A stretch of DNA of 64,000 bases from Candidatus Brevundimonas colombiensis (lineage in GTDB: Bacteria > Pseudomonadota > Alphaproteobacteria > Caulobacterales > Caulobacteraceae), in the NCBI GenBank assembly GCA_029202665.1, contig CP119326.1:2170001-2234000 (forward strand), given 5' to 3'. A model generated the notes under the pieces. The model searched no databases and was not told the origin of the DNA. It saw only the letters and a program-made list of their open reading frames with translations. The position numbers were made by a program, and so were the translations under genes. Of the stretch, positions 17,377 through 26,515 are shown in pieces (the first letter of the stretch is position 1; the number at the start of each line of letters is the position of its first letter).

Positions 17377-18213
17377 ATGGCCTTGAAAACCTACAATCCG
17401 ACTTCGCCGGGCCGTCGCGCCCTCGTGCTGGTCGACCGTTCGGAACTCCACAAGGGCCGTCCGGAAAAGTCGCTGACCGAAGGCCTGACCAAGTCGGGCG
17501 GACGCGGGCAGGGCGGTCGCATCGCGGTCCGCTTCCGTGGCGGCGGCGCCAAGACCCTGTACCGCAAGATCGACTTCAAGCGTCGCAAGTGGGACATGGT
17601 CGGCACGGTCGAGCGTCTGGAATACGACCCGAACCGCACGGCCTTCATCGCGCTCGTGACCTACGAGGACGGCGAGAAGACCTACATCATCGCGCCGCAA
17701 CGCCTTAAGGCGGGCGACACGATCGTTGCGGGCGAAAAGACCGACGTGAAGCCTGGCAACGCCATGCCGCTGCGTTCGATGCCGGTGGGTACGATCATCC
17801 ACAATATCGAGATGAAGCCGGGCAAGGGCGCTCAGCTGGCCCGTTCGGCCGGCGCCTACGCCCAGCTGGTGGGCCGCGATCAGGGCTACGCCCAGATCCG
17901 TCTCGGCTCGGGCGAGCTGCGCATGGTCCTGGACGGCTGCATCGCCACGGTGGGCGCGGTTTCGAACCCCGACCACATGAACCAGAACCTGGGCAAGGCC
18001 GGTCGCAAGCGTCACATGGGCTGGCGTCCGCACGTTCGCGGCGTCGCCATGAACCCGATCGACCACCCGCATGGTGGTGGTGAAGGCCGGACCTCTGGTG
18101 GTCGCACCCCCGTCACGCCGTGGGGTAAGGACACCAAGGGCACTCGTACCCGCAAGAACAAGGCTACGGACAAGTACATCATCCGTACCCGCCACGTTAA
18201 GAAGGCTCGCTAA
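17377..18213 (+). CDS. rplB: 50S ribosomal protein L2
   Basis: L2 (278 residues) is a core 50S protein needed for subunit association and peptidyl transfer. The MNPIDHPHGGGEGRTSGGR motif, with the universally conserved His, is present near residue 230, along with GRNNxGRI-like GGRGQGGRIAVRFRGGG. Length is normal. Confidence 0.98.
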   Translation: MALKTYNPTSPGRRALVLVDRSELHKGRPEKSLTEGLTKSGGRGQGGRIAVRFRGGGAKTLYRKIDFKRRKWDMVGTVERLEYDPNRTAFIALVTYEDGEKTYIIAPQRLKAGDTIVAGEKTDVKPGNAMPLRSMPVGTIIHNIEMKPGKGAQLARSAGAYAQLVGRDQGYAQIRLGSGELRMVLDGCIATVGAVSNPDHMNQNLGKAGRKRHMGWRPHVRGVAMNPIDHPHGGGEGRTSGGRTPVTPWGKDTKGTRTRKNKATDKYIIRTRHVKKAR

Positions 18214-18215
18214 GA

Positions 18216-18494
18216 ATGGCCCGCTCCTCCTGGAAAGGCCCGTTTGTCGACGGGTATCTGCTCAAGAAGGCCGACGCCGTTCAATCGTCGGGCCGCAAGG
18301 ACGTGATCAAGACCTGGTCGCGCCGCTCCACCATCCTGCCGCAGTTCGTCGGTCTGACGTTCGGCGTCCATAACGGTCAGAAGCACGTGCCCGTGTCGGT
18401 CTCGGAAGAGATGGTCGGCATGAAGCTCGGCGAGTTCGCCCCGACCCGGAACTTCCCGGGCCACGCGGCGGACAAGAAGGCCAAAAGGAAGTAA
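18216..18494 (+). CDS. rpsS: 30S ribosomal protein S19
   Basis: S19 (92 residues) is a head protein of the 30S subunit forming a complex with S13. ARSSWKGPFVDGYLLKK and GHNGQKHVPV-like VHNGQKHVPVSVSEEMVG are diagnostic, as is the GEFAPTRNFPGHA segment. It starts 2 bases after the rplB stop. Confidence 0.97.
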   Translation: MARSSWKGPFVDGYLLKKADAVQSSGRKDVIKTWSRRSTILPQFVGLTFGVHNGQKHVPVSVSEEMVGMKLGEFAPTRNFPGHAADKKAKRK

Positions 18495-18497
18495 CCG

Positions 18498-18877
18498 ATG
18501 GCCCAGACCAAGAACACCCGTCGGGTCGCCCCGACCGAGGCCCGCGCCAAGCTGGTCAACGTCCGCATCAGCCCTCAGAAGCTGAACCTGGTGGCCGCCT
18601 CGATCCGCGGCATGCCGGTGCAGAAGGCGCTGAACGAGCTGGAATTCAGCCGTAAGCGCATCGCCGGCGATGTCCGCAAGGTCCTGTATTCGGCGGTTTC
18701 GAACGCCGAGAACAACCACAACCTCGACATCGACAACCTGGTCGTCGCCGAGGCCTTCGTGGGCAAGAACCTGGTGATGAAGCGTTTCGCGAGCCGCGCT
18801 CGTGGTCGCTCGTCGCGCATCCTGAAACCGTTCAGCGAGATCACCATCGTGGTCCGTGAAGCCGGCGAGGCCGCCTG

Positions 18878-18878
<1 letters not shown>
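18498..18878 (+). CDS. rplV: 50S ribosomal protein L22
   Basis: L22 (126 residues) reaches into the exit tunnel with a long beta hairpin, here FASRARGRSSRILKPFSEITIVV near the C-terminus, where macrolide-resistance changes arise in other bacteria. LVNVRISPQKLNLVAASIRG marks the N-terminal helix region. Its TGA overlaps the rpsC ATG (ATGA). Confidence 0.97.
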
Positions 18879-19633
<755 letters not shown>

Positions 19634-19636
19634 GTC

Positions 19637-20077
19637 ATGTTGCAACCGAAGAAGACCAAGTACCGCAAGGCCTTCAAGGGCCGCATCCACGGCTCGGCCA
19701 AGGGCGGCTTCTCGCTGAACTTCGGGTCGTACGGCCTGAAGACGCTGGAGCCGGAACGCATCACCGCGCGTCAGATCGAAGCGGCCCGCCGCGCGATCAC
19801 CCGCCAGATGAAGCGCCAAGGCCGCGTCTGGATCCGCGTCTTCCCCGACCTGCCCGTCACGGGCAAGCCGGCCGAAGTGCGGATGGGTAAGGGCAAGGGC
19901 GCCGTGGACCATTGGGCCGCGCGCTGCCACCCTGGCCGCATCCTGTTTGAAATCGACGGCGTTCCGGACGATGTCGCCCGCGAAGCGCTCCGTCTCGGCG
20001 CAGCCAAGCTGCCGGTCCGCACCAAGGTGGTGACCCGCATCGACGCCGGCGTCGCCCATGTCGAGGTAGCCGCCTAA
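19637..20077 (+). CDS. rplP: 50S ribosomal protein L16
   Basis: L16 (146 residues) stabilises the A-site tRNA region of the 50S subunit. MLQPKKTKYRKAFKGRI at the start and RMGKGKGAVDHWAA are typical; the arginine just before MGKGKG is a known hydroxylation target in some bacteria. Its TAA overlaps the rpmC ATG (TAATG). Confidence 0.97.
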   Translation: MLQPKKTKYRKAFKGRIHGSAKGGFSLNFGSYGLKTLEPERITARQIEAARRAITRQMKRQGRVWIRVFPDLPVTGKPAEVRMGKGKGAVDHWAARCHPGRILFEIDGVPDDVAREALRLGAAKLPVRTKVVTRIDAGVAHVEVAA

Positions 20078-20274
20078 TGACCAAGATCGCCGATCTGCGG
20101 TCGCAAACGACCGATCAACTGGCCGACGAGCTGCTGAAGCTCAAGAAGGAACAGTTCAACCTGCGCTTCCAGGCGGCCACCGGCCAGATGGAAAAGACCC
20201 ACCGCGTGGGTGAAGTGCGCAAAGACATCGCCCGCATCTCGACGCTTCTGCGCGAGAAGCGTGCGGCCTCGTAA
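20077..20274 (+). CDS. rpmC: 50S ribosomal protein L29
   Basis: L29 (65 residues) is a two-helix protein beside L23 at the tunnel exit. LADELLKLKKEQFNLRFQAATGQ and the second helix VRKDIARISTLLREK are characteristic. The start overlaps the rplP stop. Confidence 0.96.
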   Translation: MTKIADLRSQTTDQLADELLKLKKEQFNLRFQAATGQMEKTHRVGEVRKDIARISTLLREKRAAS

Positions 20275-20284
20275 GGAAACGAAT

Positions 20285-20527
20285 ATGCCCAAGCGAATTC
20301 TCGAAGGCGTGGTCGTGTCCGACAAGGGCGAAAAGACCGTCGTCGTGAAGGTTGAGCGCACGCTGCTCCACCCGCTTCTGAAGAAGACCGTCCGGTCCTC
20401 CAAGAAGTACCACGCGCACGACGAAGCCAACGCGCTCAAGGTCGGCGACATCGCTCGCATCGTCGAGTGCGCCCCGAAGTCCAAGCTGAAGCGTTGGGAA
20501 GTCCTTTCCAACGTCTCCGCCTCGTAA
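20285..20527 (+). CDS. rpsQ: 30S ribosomal protein S17
   Basis: S17 (80 residues) is an OB-fold primary 16S rRNA binder. MPKRILEGVVVSDKGEKTVVV and HDEANALKVGDIARIVECAP are typical. ATG 20285 is chosen over an open upstream extension because it gives the conserved N-terminus and follows AAGGAAACGA. It closes the S10 operon set before rplN. Confidence 0.96.
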   Translation: MPKRILEGVVVSDKGEKTVVVKVERTLLHPLLKKTVRSSKKYHAHDEANALKVGDIARIVECAPKSKLKRWEVLSNVSAS

Positions 20528-20545
20528 TCAGAAGGATCTGATCTT

Positions 20546-20914
20546 ATGATCCAGATGCAAACTAACCTGGAAGTGGCCGATAATTCGGGCGCCCGCCGGG
20601 TCATGTGCATCAAGGTGTTGGGCGGCTCCAAGCGCCGCTACGCCTCGATCGGCGACACAATCGTCGCCTCCGTGAAGGAAGCCATCCCGCGCGGCCGCGT
20701 TAAGAAGGGCGACGTCGTTCGCGCCATCGTCGTGCGCACCGCCAAGGACATCCAACGCAAGGACGGCTCGGTCATCCGCTTCGACAAGTCGGCCGCCGTC
20801 ATCGTCAACAAGCAGAACGAGCCTGTCGGCACGCGGATCTTCGGCCCGGTTCCCCGCGAACTGCGCGCCAAGAACCACATGAAGATCATCTCGCTGGCTC
20901 CGGAGGTCCTGTAA
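20546..20914 (+). CDS. rplN: 50S ribosomal protein L14
   Basis: L14 (122 residues) lies at the subunit interface near L19. MIQMQTNLEVADNSGARRVMCIKVLGG is the signature start, with GTRIFGPVPRELR near the end. First gene of the spc set; no promoter is evident in the 18-base gap, so it is read through from S10. Confidence 0.98.
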   Translation: MIQMQTNLEVADNSGARRVMCIKVLGGSKRRYASIGDTIVASVKEAIPRGRVKKGDVVRAIVVRTAKDIQRKDGSVIRFDKSAAVIVNKQNEPVGTRIFGPVPRELRAKNHMKIISLAPEVL

Positions 20915-20915
20915 C

Positions 20916-21224
20916 ATGGCCGCCAAGATCAAGAAGGGCGACCGCGTCGTCGTCCTCACCGGCAAGGACAAGGGCCGCACGGGCGCCGTGCTGAAGGTCC
21001 TGCCTTCCGAAAACCGCGTCGTCGTCGAAGGCGTCAACATGGTTCAGCGCCACACGCGCCCGAGCCAGGCTGACCCGCAGGGCGGCATCAAGAACAAGGA
21101 AGCCTCGCTTCACCTGTCGAACGTCGCGATCGCCGACGCCAACGGCAAGGCGACCCGCGTCGGCTTCAAGATCGATGGGGACACCAAGGTCCGCATCGCC
21201 AAGACGACGGGAGACGTCATCTGA
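20916..21224 (+). CDS. rplX: 50S ribosomal protein L24
   Basis: L24 (102 residues) initiates 50S assembly and has a KOW domain, here KKGDRVVVLTGKDKGRTGAVLKV at residues 6-28. HTRPSQADPQGGI is also typical. It starts one base after the rplN stop and overlaps rplE by one base (TGATG). Confidence 0.97.
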   Translation: MAAKIKKGDRVVVLTGKDKGRTGAVLKVLPSENRVVVEGVNMVQRHTRPSQADPQGGIKNKEASLHLSNVAIADANGKATRVGFKIDGDTKVRIAKTTGDVI

Positions 21225-21784
21225 TGGCGACCGAAAAATACGCTCCGCGCCTCAAGGGCGAATATCACGCGCGCATCCGCCAGGTGATGAAGGAAAAGTT
21301 CGGCTATACGAACGAGATGCAGGTGCCCAAGCTGGACAAGATCGTCCTGAACATGGGCATCGGCGAAGCCGTCGCGGACTCCAAGAAGGCGAACACCGCC
21401 CTCAAGGATCTGACGGCCATCGCCGGCCAGAAGGCCGTCGCCACCAAGGCCCGCAACTCCATCGCCGGCTTCAAGCTGCGTGAAGGCATGGTCATCGGCG
21501 GCAAGGTCACCCTGCGCGGCGACCAGATGTACGAGTTCCTGGACCGGTTCATCACGATCGCGCTGCCGCGCGTGAAGGATTTCCGCGGTCTGAAGGGCAC
21601 GTCCTTCGATGGTCGCGGCAACTACGCCACCGGTCTGAAGGAACACATCGTGTTCCCCGAGATCAACTACGACCAGATCGATCAGATGTGGGGCATGGAC
21701 ATTGTCGTCTGCACCACGGCCAAGACCGATGAGGAAGCCAAGGCTCTCCTCACCGAGTTCAAGTTCCCGTTCGTGAAGAACTGA
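21224..21784 (+). CDS. rplE: 50S ribosomal protein L5
   Basis: L5 (186 residues) binds 5S rRNA and contacts P-site tRNA. MQVPKLDKIVLNMGIGEA, LREGMVIGGKVTLRG and YATGLKEHIVFPEI are diagnostic. The start overlaps the rplX stop. Confidence 0.97.
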   Translation: MATEKYAPRLKGEYHARIRQVMKEKFGYTNEMQVPKLDKIVLNMGIGEAVADSKKANTALKDLTAIAGQKAVATKARNSIAGFKLREGMVIGGKVTLRGDQMYEFLDRFITIALPRVKDFRGLKGTSFDGRGNYATGLKEHIVFPEINYDQIDQMWGMDIVVCTTAKTDEEAKALLTEFKFPFVKN

Positions 21785-21803
21785 GCGGGAAGGGAAGAGC
21801 ACA

Positions 21804-22109
21804 ATGGCTAAGAAAAGCGCCGTAAACCGCAACGAAGCCGTCAAGGCCCTGGTTGCGAAGTATGCCGCAAAGCGCGCCGCCCTGAAGGCGACCGCAAATG
21901 ACGAGAACCTGCCGCTGGAGGAGCGCTTCGAGGCGCGCCTGCAACTGGCCGCCCTGCCGCGCAACTCCGCGCCGAGCCGCATTCGCAACCGTTGCGAAGT
22001 GACGGGTCGTCCGCGCGCCTTCTACCGCAAGCTCAAGATGAGCCGGATCGCGCTGCGTGAACTGGGCAACCTGGGCCAGATTCCCGGCCTGACGAAGTCG
22101 AGCTGGTAA
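21804..22109 (+). CDS. rpsN: 30S ribosomal protein S14
   Basis: S14 (101 residues) is a head protein of the 30S subunit. The C-terminal RNRCEVTGRPRAFYRKLKMSR segment has a single Cys instead of the four-Cys zinc knuckle, so this is the long, zinc-independent form. GGGAAGGGAAG precedes the ATG. Confidence 0.97.
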   Translation: MAKKSAVNRNEAVKALVAKYAAKRAALKATANDENLPLEERFEARLQLAALPRNSAPSRIRNRCEVTGRPRAFYRKLKMSRIALRELGNLGQIPGLTKSSW

Positions 22110-22124
22110 GGGGAGCGAACAGAC

Positions 22125-22523
22125 ATGATGATCAACGATCCCCTGAGCGACATGATCGCTCGCATCAAGAACGCGGCGACCCGCAAGCGTTCCAAGGTGC
22201 TGACCCCCGCTTCCCGTCTGCGCCAGCGCGTCCTGGACGTGCTGCAGGACGAAGGCTACATCCGCGGCTACAACCTGGTTCAGAACCCCGGTGAGTTTCC
22301 GCAGTTCGAGATCGAGCTGAAGTACTTCGACGGCCAGCCCGTCATCGCCGAGATCGCGCGCGTGTCCAAGCCGGGCCGCCGCGTCTACTCCGCGATCGGC
22401 GATCTGAAGCCGATCAAGAACGGCCTCGGCATCTCGATCCTCTCGACTTCGAAGGGCGTCATGTCCGACGCTTCTGCCCGCGACGCCAACGTCGGCGGCG
22501 AAGTCCTCTGCAGGGTCTACTGA
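22125..22523 (+). CDS. rpsH: 30S ribosomal protein S8
   Basis: S8 (132 residues) is a primary 16S rRNA binder and, in E. coli, the repressor of the spc operon. NDPLSDMIARIKNA and the C-terminal GLGISILSTSKGVMSDASAR are characteristic. Two adjacent ATGs (22125 and 22128) are possible starts. Confidence 0.97.
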   Translation: MMINDPLSDMIARIKNAATRKRSKVLTPASRLRQRVLDVLQDEGYIRGYNLVQNPGEFPQFEIELKYFDGQPVIAEIARVSKPGRRVYSAIGDLKPIKNGLGISILSTSKGVMSDASARDANVGGEVLCRVY

Positions 22524-22524
22524 T

Positions 22525-23058
22525 ATGTCCCGTATTGGCAAGAAAACCATCGCCGTGCCGAAGGGCGTGACTGTCACGCTCGACGGCCAGAACGTCTCTG
22601 TGAAGGGTCCCAAGGGCGAACGCGCCTGGACCGTCGCCGAAGAGATCGAAGTCACTCAGGAAGGCGACGAACTGTCGCTGGGTCTGCGGACGGACACGCA
22701 ACGCGGTCGCGCGATGTGGGGCCTGTCGCGCACGCTGGTCGACAACATGGTCGTCGGCGTCACCACGGGCTTCGAGAAGTCGCTTGAACTGGTCGGCGTG
22801 GGTTACCGCGCCGCGATGAAGGGTGATGCTCTGTCGCTGCAACTCGGCTTCTCGCACGAAGTCGACATCGCTCCGCCGGCCGGCGTCAGCTTTGCTGTTC
22901 CGAAACAGACCGAGATCAAGGTTCTGGGTTCGGACAAGCAGGCCGTGGGTCAGATCGCCGCGGTCATCCGCAAGCTGCGTCCGCCGGAGCCCTACAAGGG
23001 CAAGGGCGTCCGTTACGCGGGCGAGAAGGTCCGTCGCAAGGAAGGCAAGAAGAAGTAA
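22525..23058 (+). CDS. rplF: 50S ribosomal protein L6
   Basis: L6 (177 residues) sits near the sarcin-ricin loop. MSRIGKKTIAVPKGVTV, GVTTGFEKSLELVGVGYRA and RPPEPYKGKGVRYAGEKV are diagnostic. It starts one base after the rpsH stop. Confidence 0.97.
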   Translation: MSRIGKKTIAVPKGVTVTLDGQNVSVKGPKGERAWTVAEEIEVTQEGDELSLGLRTDTQRGRAMWGLSRTLVDNMVVGVTTGFEKSLELVGVGYRAAMKGDALSLQLGFSHEVDIAPPAGVSFAVPKQTEIKVLGSDKQAVGQIAAVIRKLRPPEPYKGKGVRYAGEKVRRKEGKKK

Positions 23059-23061
23059 GTC

Positions 23062-23418
23062 ATGGCTCTTTCTCTTCGACAACAAGCCAAGCGCCGCTCG
23101 GAGCGCACTCGCCGTCGCCTGAAGGCTGTCGCCAACGGTCGCCTGCGTTTGTCGGTCTATCGTTCGGACAAGAACATCTCGGCCCAGATCATCGACGACG
23201 CCCAGGGCGTGACCGTCGCCTCGGCCTCGTCGCTGGAAGGCGGCAAGGGCAAGCGCGGCTCGGACACGGCTGCGGCCGCCGCGATCGGCAAGCTGATCGC
23301 CGAACGCGCCATCGAGAAGGGCGTCAAGGACGTCGTCTTCGACCGGGGCGAGTACATCTATCACGGACGGGTGAAGGCGCTGGCGGAAGCCGCGCGTGAA
23401 GCCGGCCTGAACTTCTAA
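23062..23418 (+). CDS. rplR: 50S ribosomal protein L18
   Basis: L18 (118 residues) binds 5S rRNA in the central protuberance. RLSVYRSDKNISAQIIDD and VVFDRGEYIYHGRVKALAEAAREAGL are typical. Confidence 0.97.
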   Translation: MALSLRQQAKRRSERTRRRLKAVANGRLRLSVYRSDKNISAQIIDDAQGVTVASASSLEGGKGKRGSDTAAAAAIGKLIAERAIEKGVKDVVFDRGEYIYHGRVKALAEAAREAGLNF

Positions 23419-23430
23419 GGGACGCGACAG

Positions 23431-24039
23431 ATGGCGCAACAACCCCAACGCGGCGGCGGCGGCAACGATCGCAACCGTCGTGACAACCGCAACGCTCCCG
23501 CTGTCGATGGCCCGGATTCGGACATCGTCGAGAAGCTGGTCCACATCAACCGCGTCGCCGCCACCGTGAAGGGCGGCCGTCGCTTCAGCTTCGCGGCCCT
23601 GATGGTCGTCGGCGACGGCAAGGGCCGCGTCGGCTTCGGTCACGGCAAGGCGCGCGAAGTGCCGGAAGCCATCCGCAAGGCGACGGAAGAAGCCAAGAAG
23701 ACCATGATCCGCGTTCCGCTGCGCGAGAACCGCACCCTGCACCACGACGGCAACGGCCGTTGGGGCGCCGGCAAGATCATGATGCGCGCGGCCCCTCCCG
23801 GCACCGGCGTCATCGCCGGCGGCCCGATGCGTGCGGTCCTCGAAACCCTCGGCGTCCAGGACGTCGTGGGCAAGTCGACCGGCTCGTCGAACCCGTACAA
23901 CATGATCCGTGCGACGTTCGAGGCCCTGAAGGTCCAGTCGTCGCCGCGTCAGGTCGCCTCGAAGCGTGGCAAGAAGGTCGCCGACCTGATGGGCCGCCGC
24001 AACGACGGCGCCTCGACGCCTGAAGCTGTGGAGTCCTGA
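23431..24039 (+). CDS. rpsE: 30S ribosomal protein S5
   Basis: S5 (202 residues) contributes to decoding fidelity and helicase activity at mRNA entry. A disordered N-terminal stretch (QQPQRGGGGNDRNRRDNRN) precedes the S5 dsRNA-binding domain with VHINRVAATVKGGRRFSF and GKAREVPEAIRKA, then GTGVIAGGPMRAVLE in the C-terminal domain. Confidence 0.97.
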   Translation: MAQQPQRGGGGNDRNRRDNRNAPAVDGPDSDIVEKLVHINRVAATVKGGRRFSFAALMVVGDGKGRVGFGHGKAREVPEAIRKATEEAKKTMIRVPLRENRTLHHDGNGRWGAGKIMMRAAPPGTGVIAGGPMRAVLETLGVQDVVGKSTGSSNPYNMIRATFEALKVQSSPRQVASKRGKKVADLMGRRNDGASTPEAVES

Positions 24040-24041
24040 TC

Positions 24042-24230
24042 ATGGCTGAGAAGAAGACCGTCACCGTCAAGCAGACCGGTTCGCCGATCCGCCGCAAGAA
24101 CGACCAGCGCGCCACCCTGGTGGGCCTGGGTCTGAACCGCCTGGGTCGTGAATCGACCCTGGAAGACACGCCTTCGGTTCGTGGGATGATCGCAAAGGTC
24201 GCCCACCTGACCGAGATCGTCGAAAAATAA
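24042..24230 (+). CDS. rpmD: 50S ribosomal protein L30
   Basis: L30 (62 residues). VTVKQTGSPIRRKNDQRATL and GLGLNRLGRESTLEDTPSVRG match the family. It is followed not directly by rplO, as usual, but by two hairpin terminators. Confidence 0.96.
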   Translation: MAEKKTVTVKQTGSPIRRKNDQRATLVGLGLNRLGRESTLEDTPSVRGMIAKVAHLTEIVEK

Positions 24231-24237
24231 GCCGTTG

Positions 24238-24268
24238 CGCCCTCTCCCGAAACCGGGGGAGGGCGTTT
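24238..24268 (+). terminator. Terminator or attenuator 1 after rpmD
   Basis: An 11-bp stem with one G-T pair (24238-24248 with 24255-24265, loop GAAACC) followed by TTT. It begins 8 bases after the rpmD stop. Confidence 0.7.
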
Positions 24269-24286
24269 CTGCACTTGCAGATACCC

Positions 24287-24319
24287 GAAGGGCCGCCTAG
24301 AAGCGGCCCTTCATTTTTT
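24287..24319 (+). terminator. Terminator 2 before rplO
   Basis: A perfect 10-bp stem GAAGGGCCGC/GCGGCCCTTC (24287-24296 with 24303-24312) followed by ATTTTTT. This has the full form of a rho-independent terminator, inside what is normally a continuous spc operon. Confidence 0.8.
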
Positions 24320-24374
24320 CACAGCCGAGTCCGGACAAATGTTCCGGGCGCTAGCACCCGAAAGGATCAGGCAC

Positions 24375-24968
24375 ATGAAACTGAACGAAATCCGCGACAA
24401 CGAAGGCGCACACAAGAAGCGCATGCGCGTCGGCCGTGGCCCCGGTTCGGGCAAGGGCAAGACCGCTGGCCGTGGCGTCAAGGGTCAGAAGTCGCGTACC
24501 GGCGTCAGCCTGCTGGGCTTCGAAGGCGGCCAGATGCCGCTGTACATGCGTATGCCCAAGCGCGGCTTCAACAACCCGAACGCGCTGAAGCTGGCTGAGG
24601 TGAACCTGTGGCGCCTGCAGGACGCCATCGACGCCGGCAAGCTGGACGCCAAGTCGGAACTGAAGGGCGACGCCCTGGTCGCCGCCGGCGTGATCCGCCG
24701 CGTCAAAGACGGCGTGCGTCTGCTGGGCACCGGCGAGGTGAAGCAAGCCCTGAACCTGGTCGTCTGGTCGGCCACCTCGGGCGCCAAGAAGGCGATCGAA
24801 GCCGCTGGCGGTTCGGTCGTCGAGCAACGCATCGAAGCCGAAGCCAAGGCCGCCGCGCGCGTCGAGAAGCGCAACGCCGCCAAGGGCAAGGCCCCGGCCG
24901 CCAAGACGCCGCAGGGCGACGCCAACAAGGTCTCGGCCCGCGCCAAGCGCGCCGCCGCCAAGGGCTAA
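24375..24968 (+). CDS. rplO: 50S ribosomal protein L15
   Basis: L15 (197 residues). MKLNEIRDNEGAHKKRMRVGRG and the GRGVKGQKSRTG glycine-rich loop are characteristic. An Ala/Lys-rich tail of about 40 residues extends the usual length of roughly 145-150. ATG 24375 gives the conserved N-terminus. The gene is isolated by hairpins on both sides, so its expression may be set separately from the rest of spc. Confidence 0.96.
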   Translation: MKLNEIRDNEGAHKKRMRVGRGPGSGKGKTAGRGVKGQKSRTGVSLLGFEGGQMPLYMRMPKRGFNNPNALKLAEVNLWRLQDAIDAGKLDAKSELKGDALVAAGVIRRVKDGVRLLGTGEVKQALNLVVWSATSGAKKAIEAAGGSVVEQRIEAEAKAAARVEKRNAAKGKAPAAKTPQGDANKVSARAKRAAAKG

Positions 24969-25030
24969 GCAACACGTCGTCGCGGCTGATTAGGTCGTGA
25001 CCTGATTACACCTGCGACGACGAAACAACG

Positions 25031-25060
25031 GAAGCGGCCCTCGCATGAGGGCCGCTTTCC
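25031..25060 (+). terminator. Hairpin between rplO and secY
   Basis: Perfect 10-bp stem AAGCGGCCCT/AGGGCCGCTT (25032-25041 with 25048-25057, loop CGCATG) followed by TCC. The T-run is short (CTTTCC), so it may be partial. The stem arms are nearly the inverse of those in the hairpin before rplO. Confidence 0.6.
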
Positions 25061-25097
25061 GCCTATCTGACGACTCAATCAGTCGTGGGGACGCATA

Positions 25098-26477
25098 ATG
25101 GCTTCGGCCGCAGAACAACTCGCCGCCAATATGAACATCGGCTCGTTCGCGAAGGCGACCGAGCTGCACAAGCGCCTGCTGTTCACGCTGGGCGCGCTTC
25201 TGGTCTATCGCATCGGGACCTATGTGCCGATCCCGGGGATCAACTCGCAGGCCTTCCTGCAGTTCTTCCAGGATCCGTCCGGCCAGCGCGGCATCCTGGA
25301 CATGTTCAACATGTTCTCGGGCGGCGCGGTCGAGCGTATGGCCATCTTCGCCCTGAACGTGATGCCCTACATCTCGGCGTCGATCATCGTGCAGCTGATG
25401 GGCACGGTGTATCCGCCCTGGGAGAAGCTGAAGAAGGAAGGCGGCGAGAGCGGCCGCAAGCAGCTGAACCAATACACCCGCTATCTGACGGTCTTCCTGG
25501 CGCTGGCGCAGTCGTTCGGCATCGCCGCCGGCCTGAACAGCACCGCGGGCCTGGTCGACAATCCCGGCGTCTTCTTCATCGCCTCGACGGTCGTGACCCT
25601 GACCGGCGGCACCATGTTCCTGATGTGGCTGGGTGAGCAGGTGACGGCGCGCGGCGTCGGCAACGGCATCTCGCTGATCATCTTCGCCGGTATCGTGGCG
25701 GTCCTGCCGTCCACCATCGCGCGCCTGCTGGGCCTGGCCCAGCAAGGCCAGATGTCGGCCTTCGCCCTGTTGTTCATCGCCATCCTGGCCGTGGCCACCG
25801 TGGTTTTCATCGTCTTCATGGAACGCGCCCAGCGCCGTCTTCTGATCCAGTATCCGAAGCGCCAGGAAGGCAACCGCATGGCCGGGGGCGAACGGTCGTT
25901 CCTGCCGCTGAAGGTCAACACCGCCGGCGTGATCCCGCCGATCTTCGCCTCGTCGCTGCTGATGCTGCCGACGACGGTGGCGACCATGACCGCCAATGCG
26001 GATCTGCCCAGCTGGATGAGCTGGCTGCCGCTGGTGACGGCGCAGCTGACGCACGGCCAGCCGCTGTTCATGGCGCTGTATGCCGCCCTGATCATCTTCT
26101 TCTGCTTCTTCTACACCTCGATCACCTTCAATCCCGAAGACACGGCCGAGAACCTGAGGAAATACGGCGGCTTCCTGCCGGGCATCCGTCCGGGCAAGCG
26201 CACGGCGGAATATCTGGACTATGTCCTGACCCGTCTGACGGTGATCGGCGCCGCCTATATCACCGCGGTCTGCCTGCTGCCGGAGTTCATCGTCAGCCAG
26301 TTCGGCAACAGCCTGTATTTTGGCGGAACGTCTATCTTGATCGTGGTCTCGGTGACGATGGACACTGTCGCCCAGATTCAGTCCCAGCTGCTGGCCCACC
26401 AGTACGAAGGTCTGATCAAGAAGGCCAAGCTGCGCGGGCGCGGCGGTCGTGGCGCGCCGACGCCGGTGCGTCGCTAA
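25098..26477 (+). CDS. secY: Preprotein translocase subunit SecY
   Basis: SecY (459 residues) forms the protein-conducting channel with SecE and SecG. About ten membrane helices are evident. The plug and helix 2 region (GGAVERMAIFALNVMPYISASIIVQL) and the cytoplasmic loop FMERAQRRLLIQYPKRQ are typical. The C-terminus LKGRGG-like KLRGRGGRG is also as expected. It follows a 129-base spacer with a hairpin and precedes adk. Confidence 0.97.
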   Translation: MASAAEQLAANMNIGSFAKATELHKRLLFTLGALLVYRIGTYVPIPGINSQAFLQFFQDPSGQRGILDMFNMFSGGAVERMAIFALNVMPYISASIIVQLMGTVYPPWEKLKKEGGESGRKQLNQYTRYLTVFLALAQSFGIAAGLNSTAGLVDNPGVFFIASTVVTLTGGTMFLMWLGEQVTARGVGNGISLIIFAGIVAVLPSTIARLLGLAQQGQMSAFALLFIAILAVATVVFIVFMERAQRRLLIQYPKRQEGNRMAGGERSFLPLKVNTAGVIPPIFASSLLMLPTTVATMTANADLPSWMSWLPLVTAQLTHGQPLFMALYAALIIFFCFFYTSITFNPEDTAENLRKYGGFLPGIRPGKRTAEYLDYVLTRLTVIGAAYITAVCLLPEFIVSQFGNSLYFGGTSILIVVSVTMDTVAQIQSQLLAHQYEGLIKKAKLRGRGGRGAPTPVRR

Positions 26478-26515
26478 ATCCAAGCTGAGAAACGCCCAGG
26501 GGAGGGGCTGATAGC

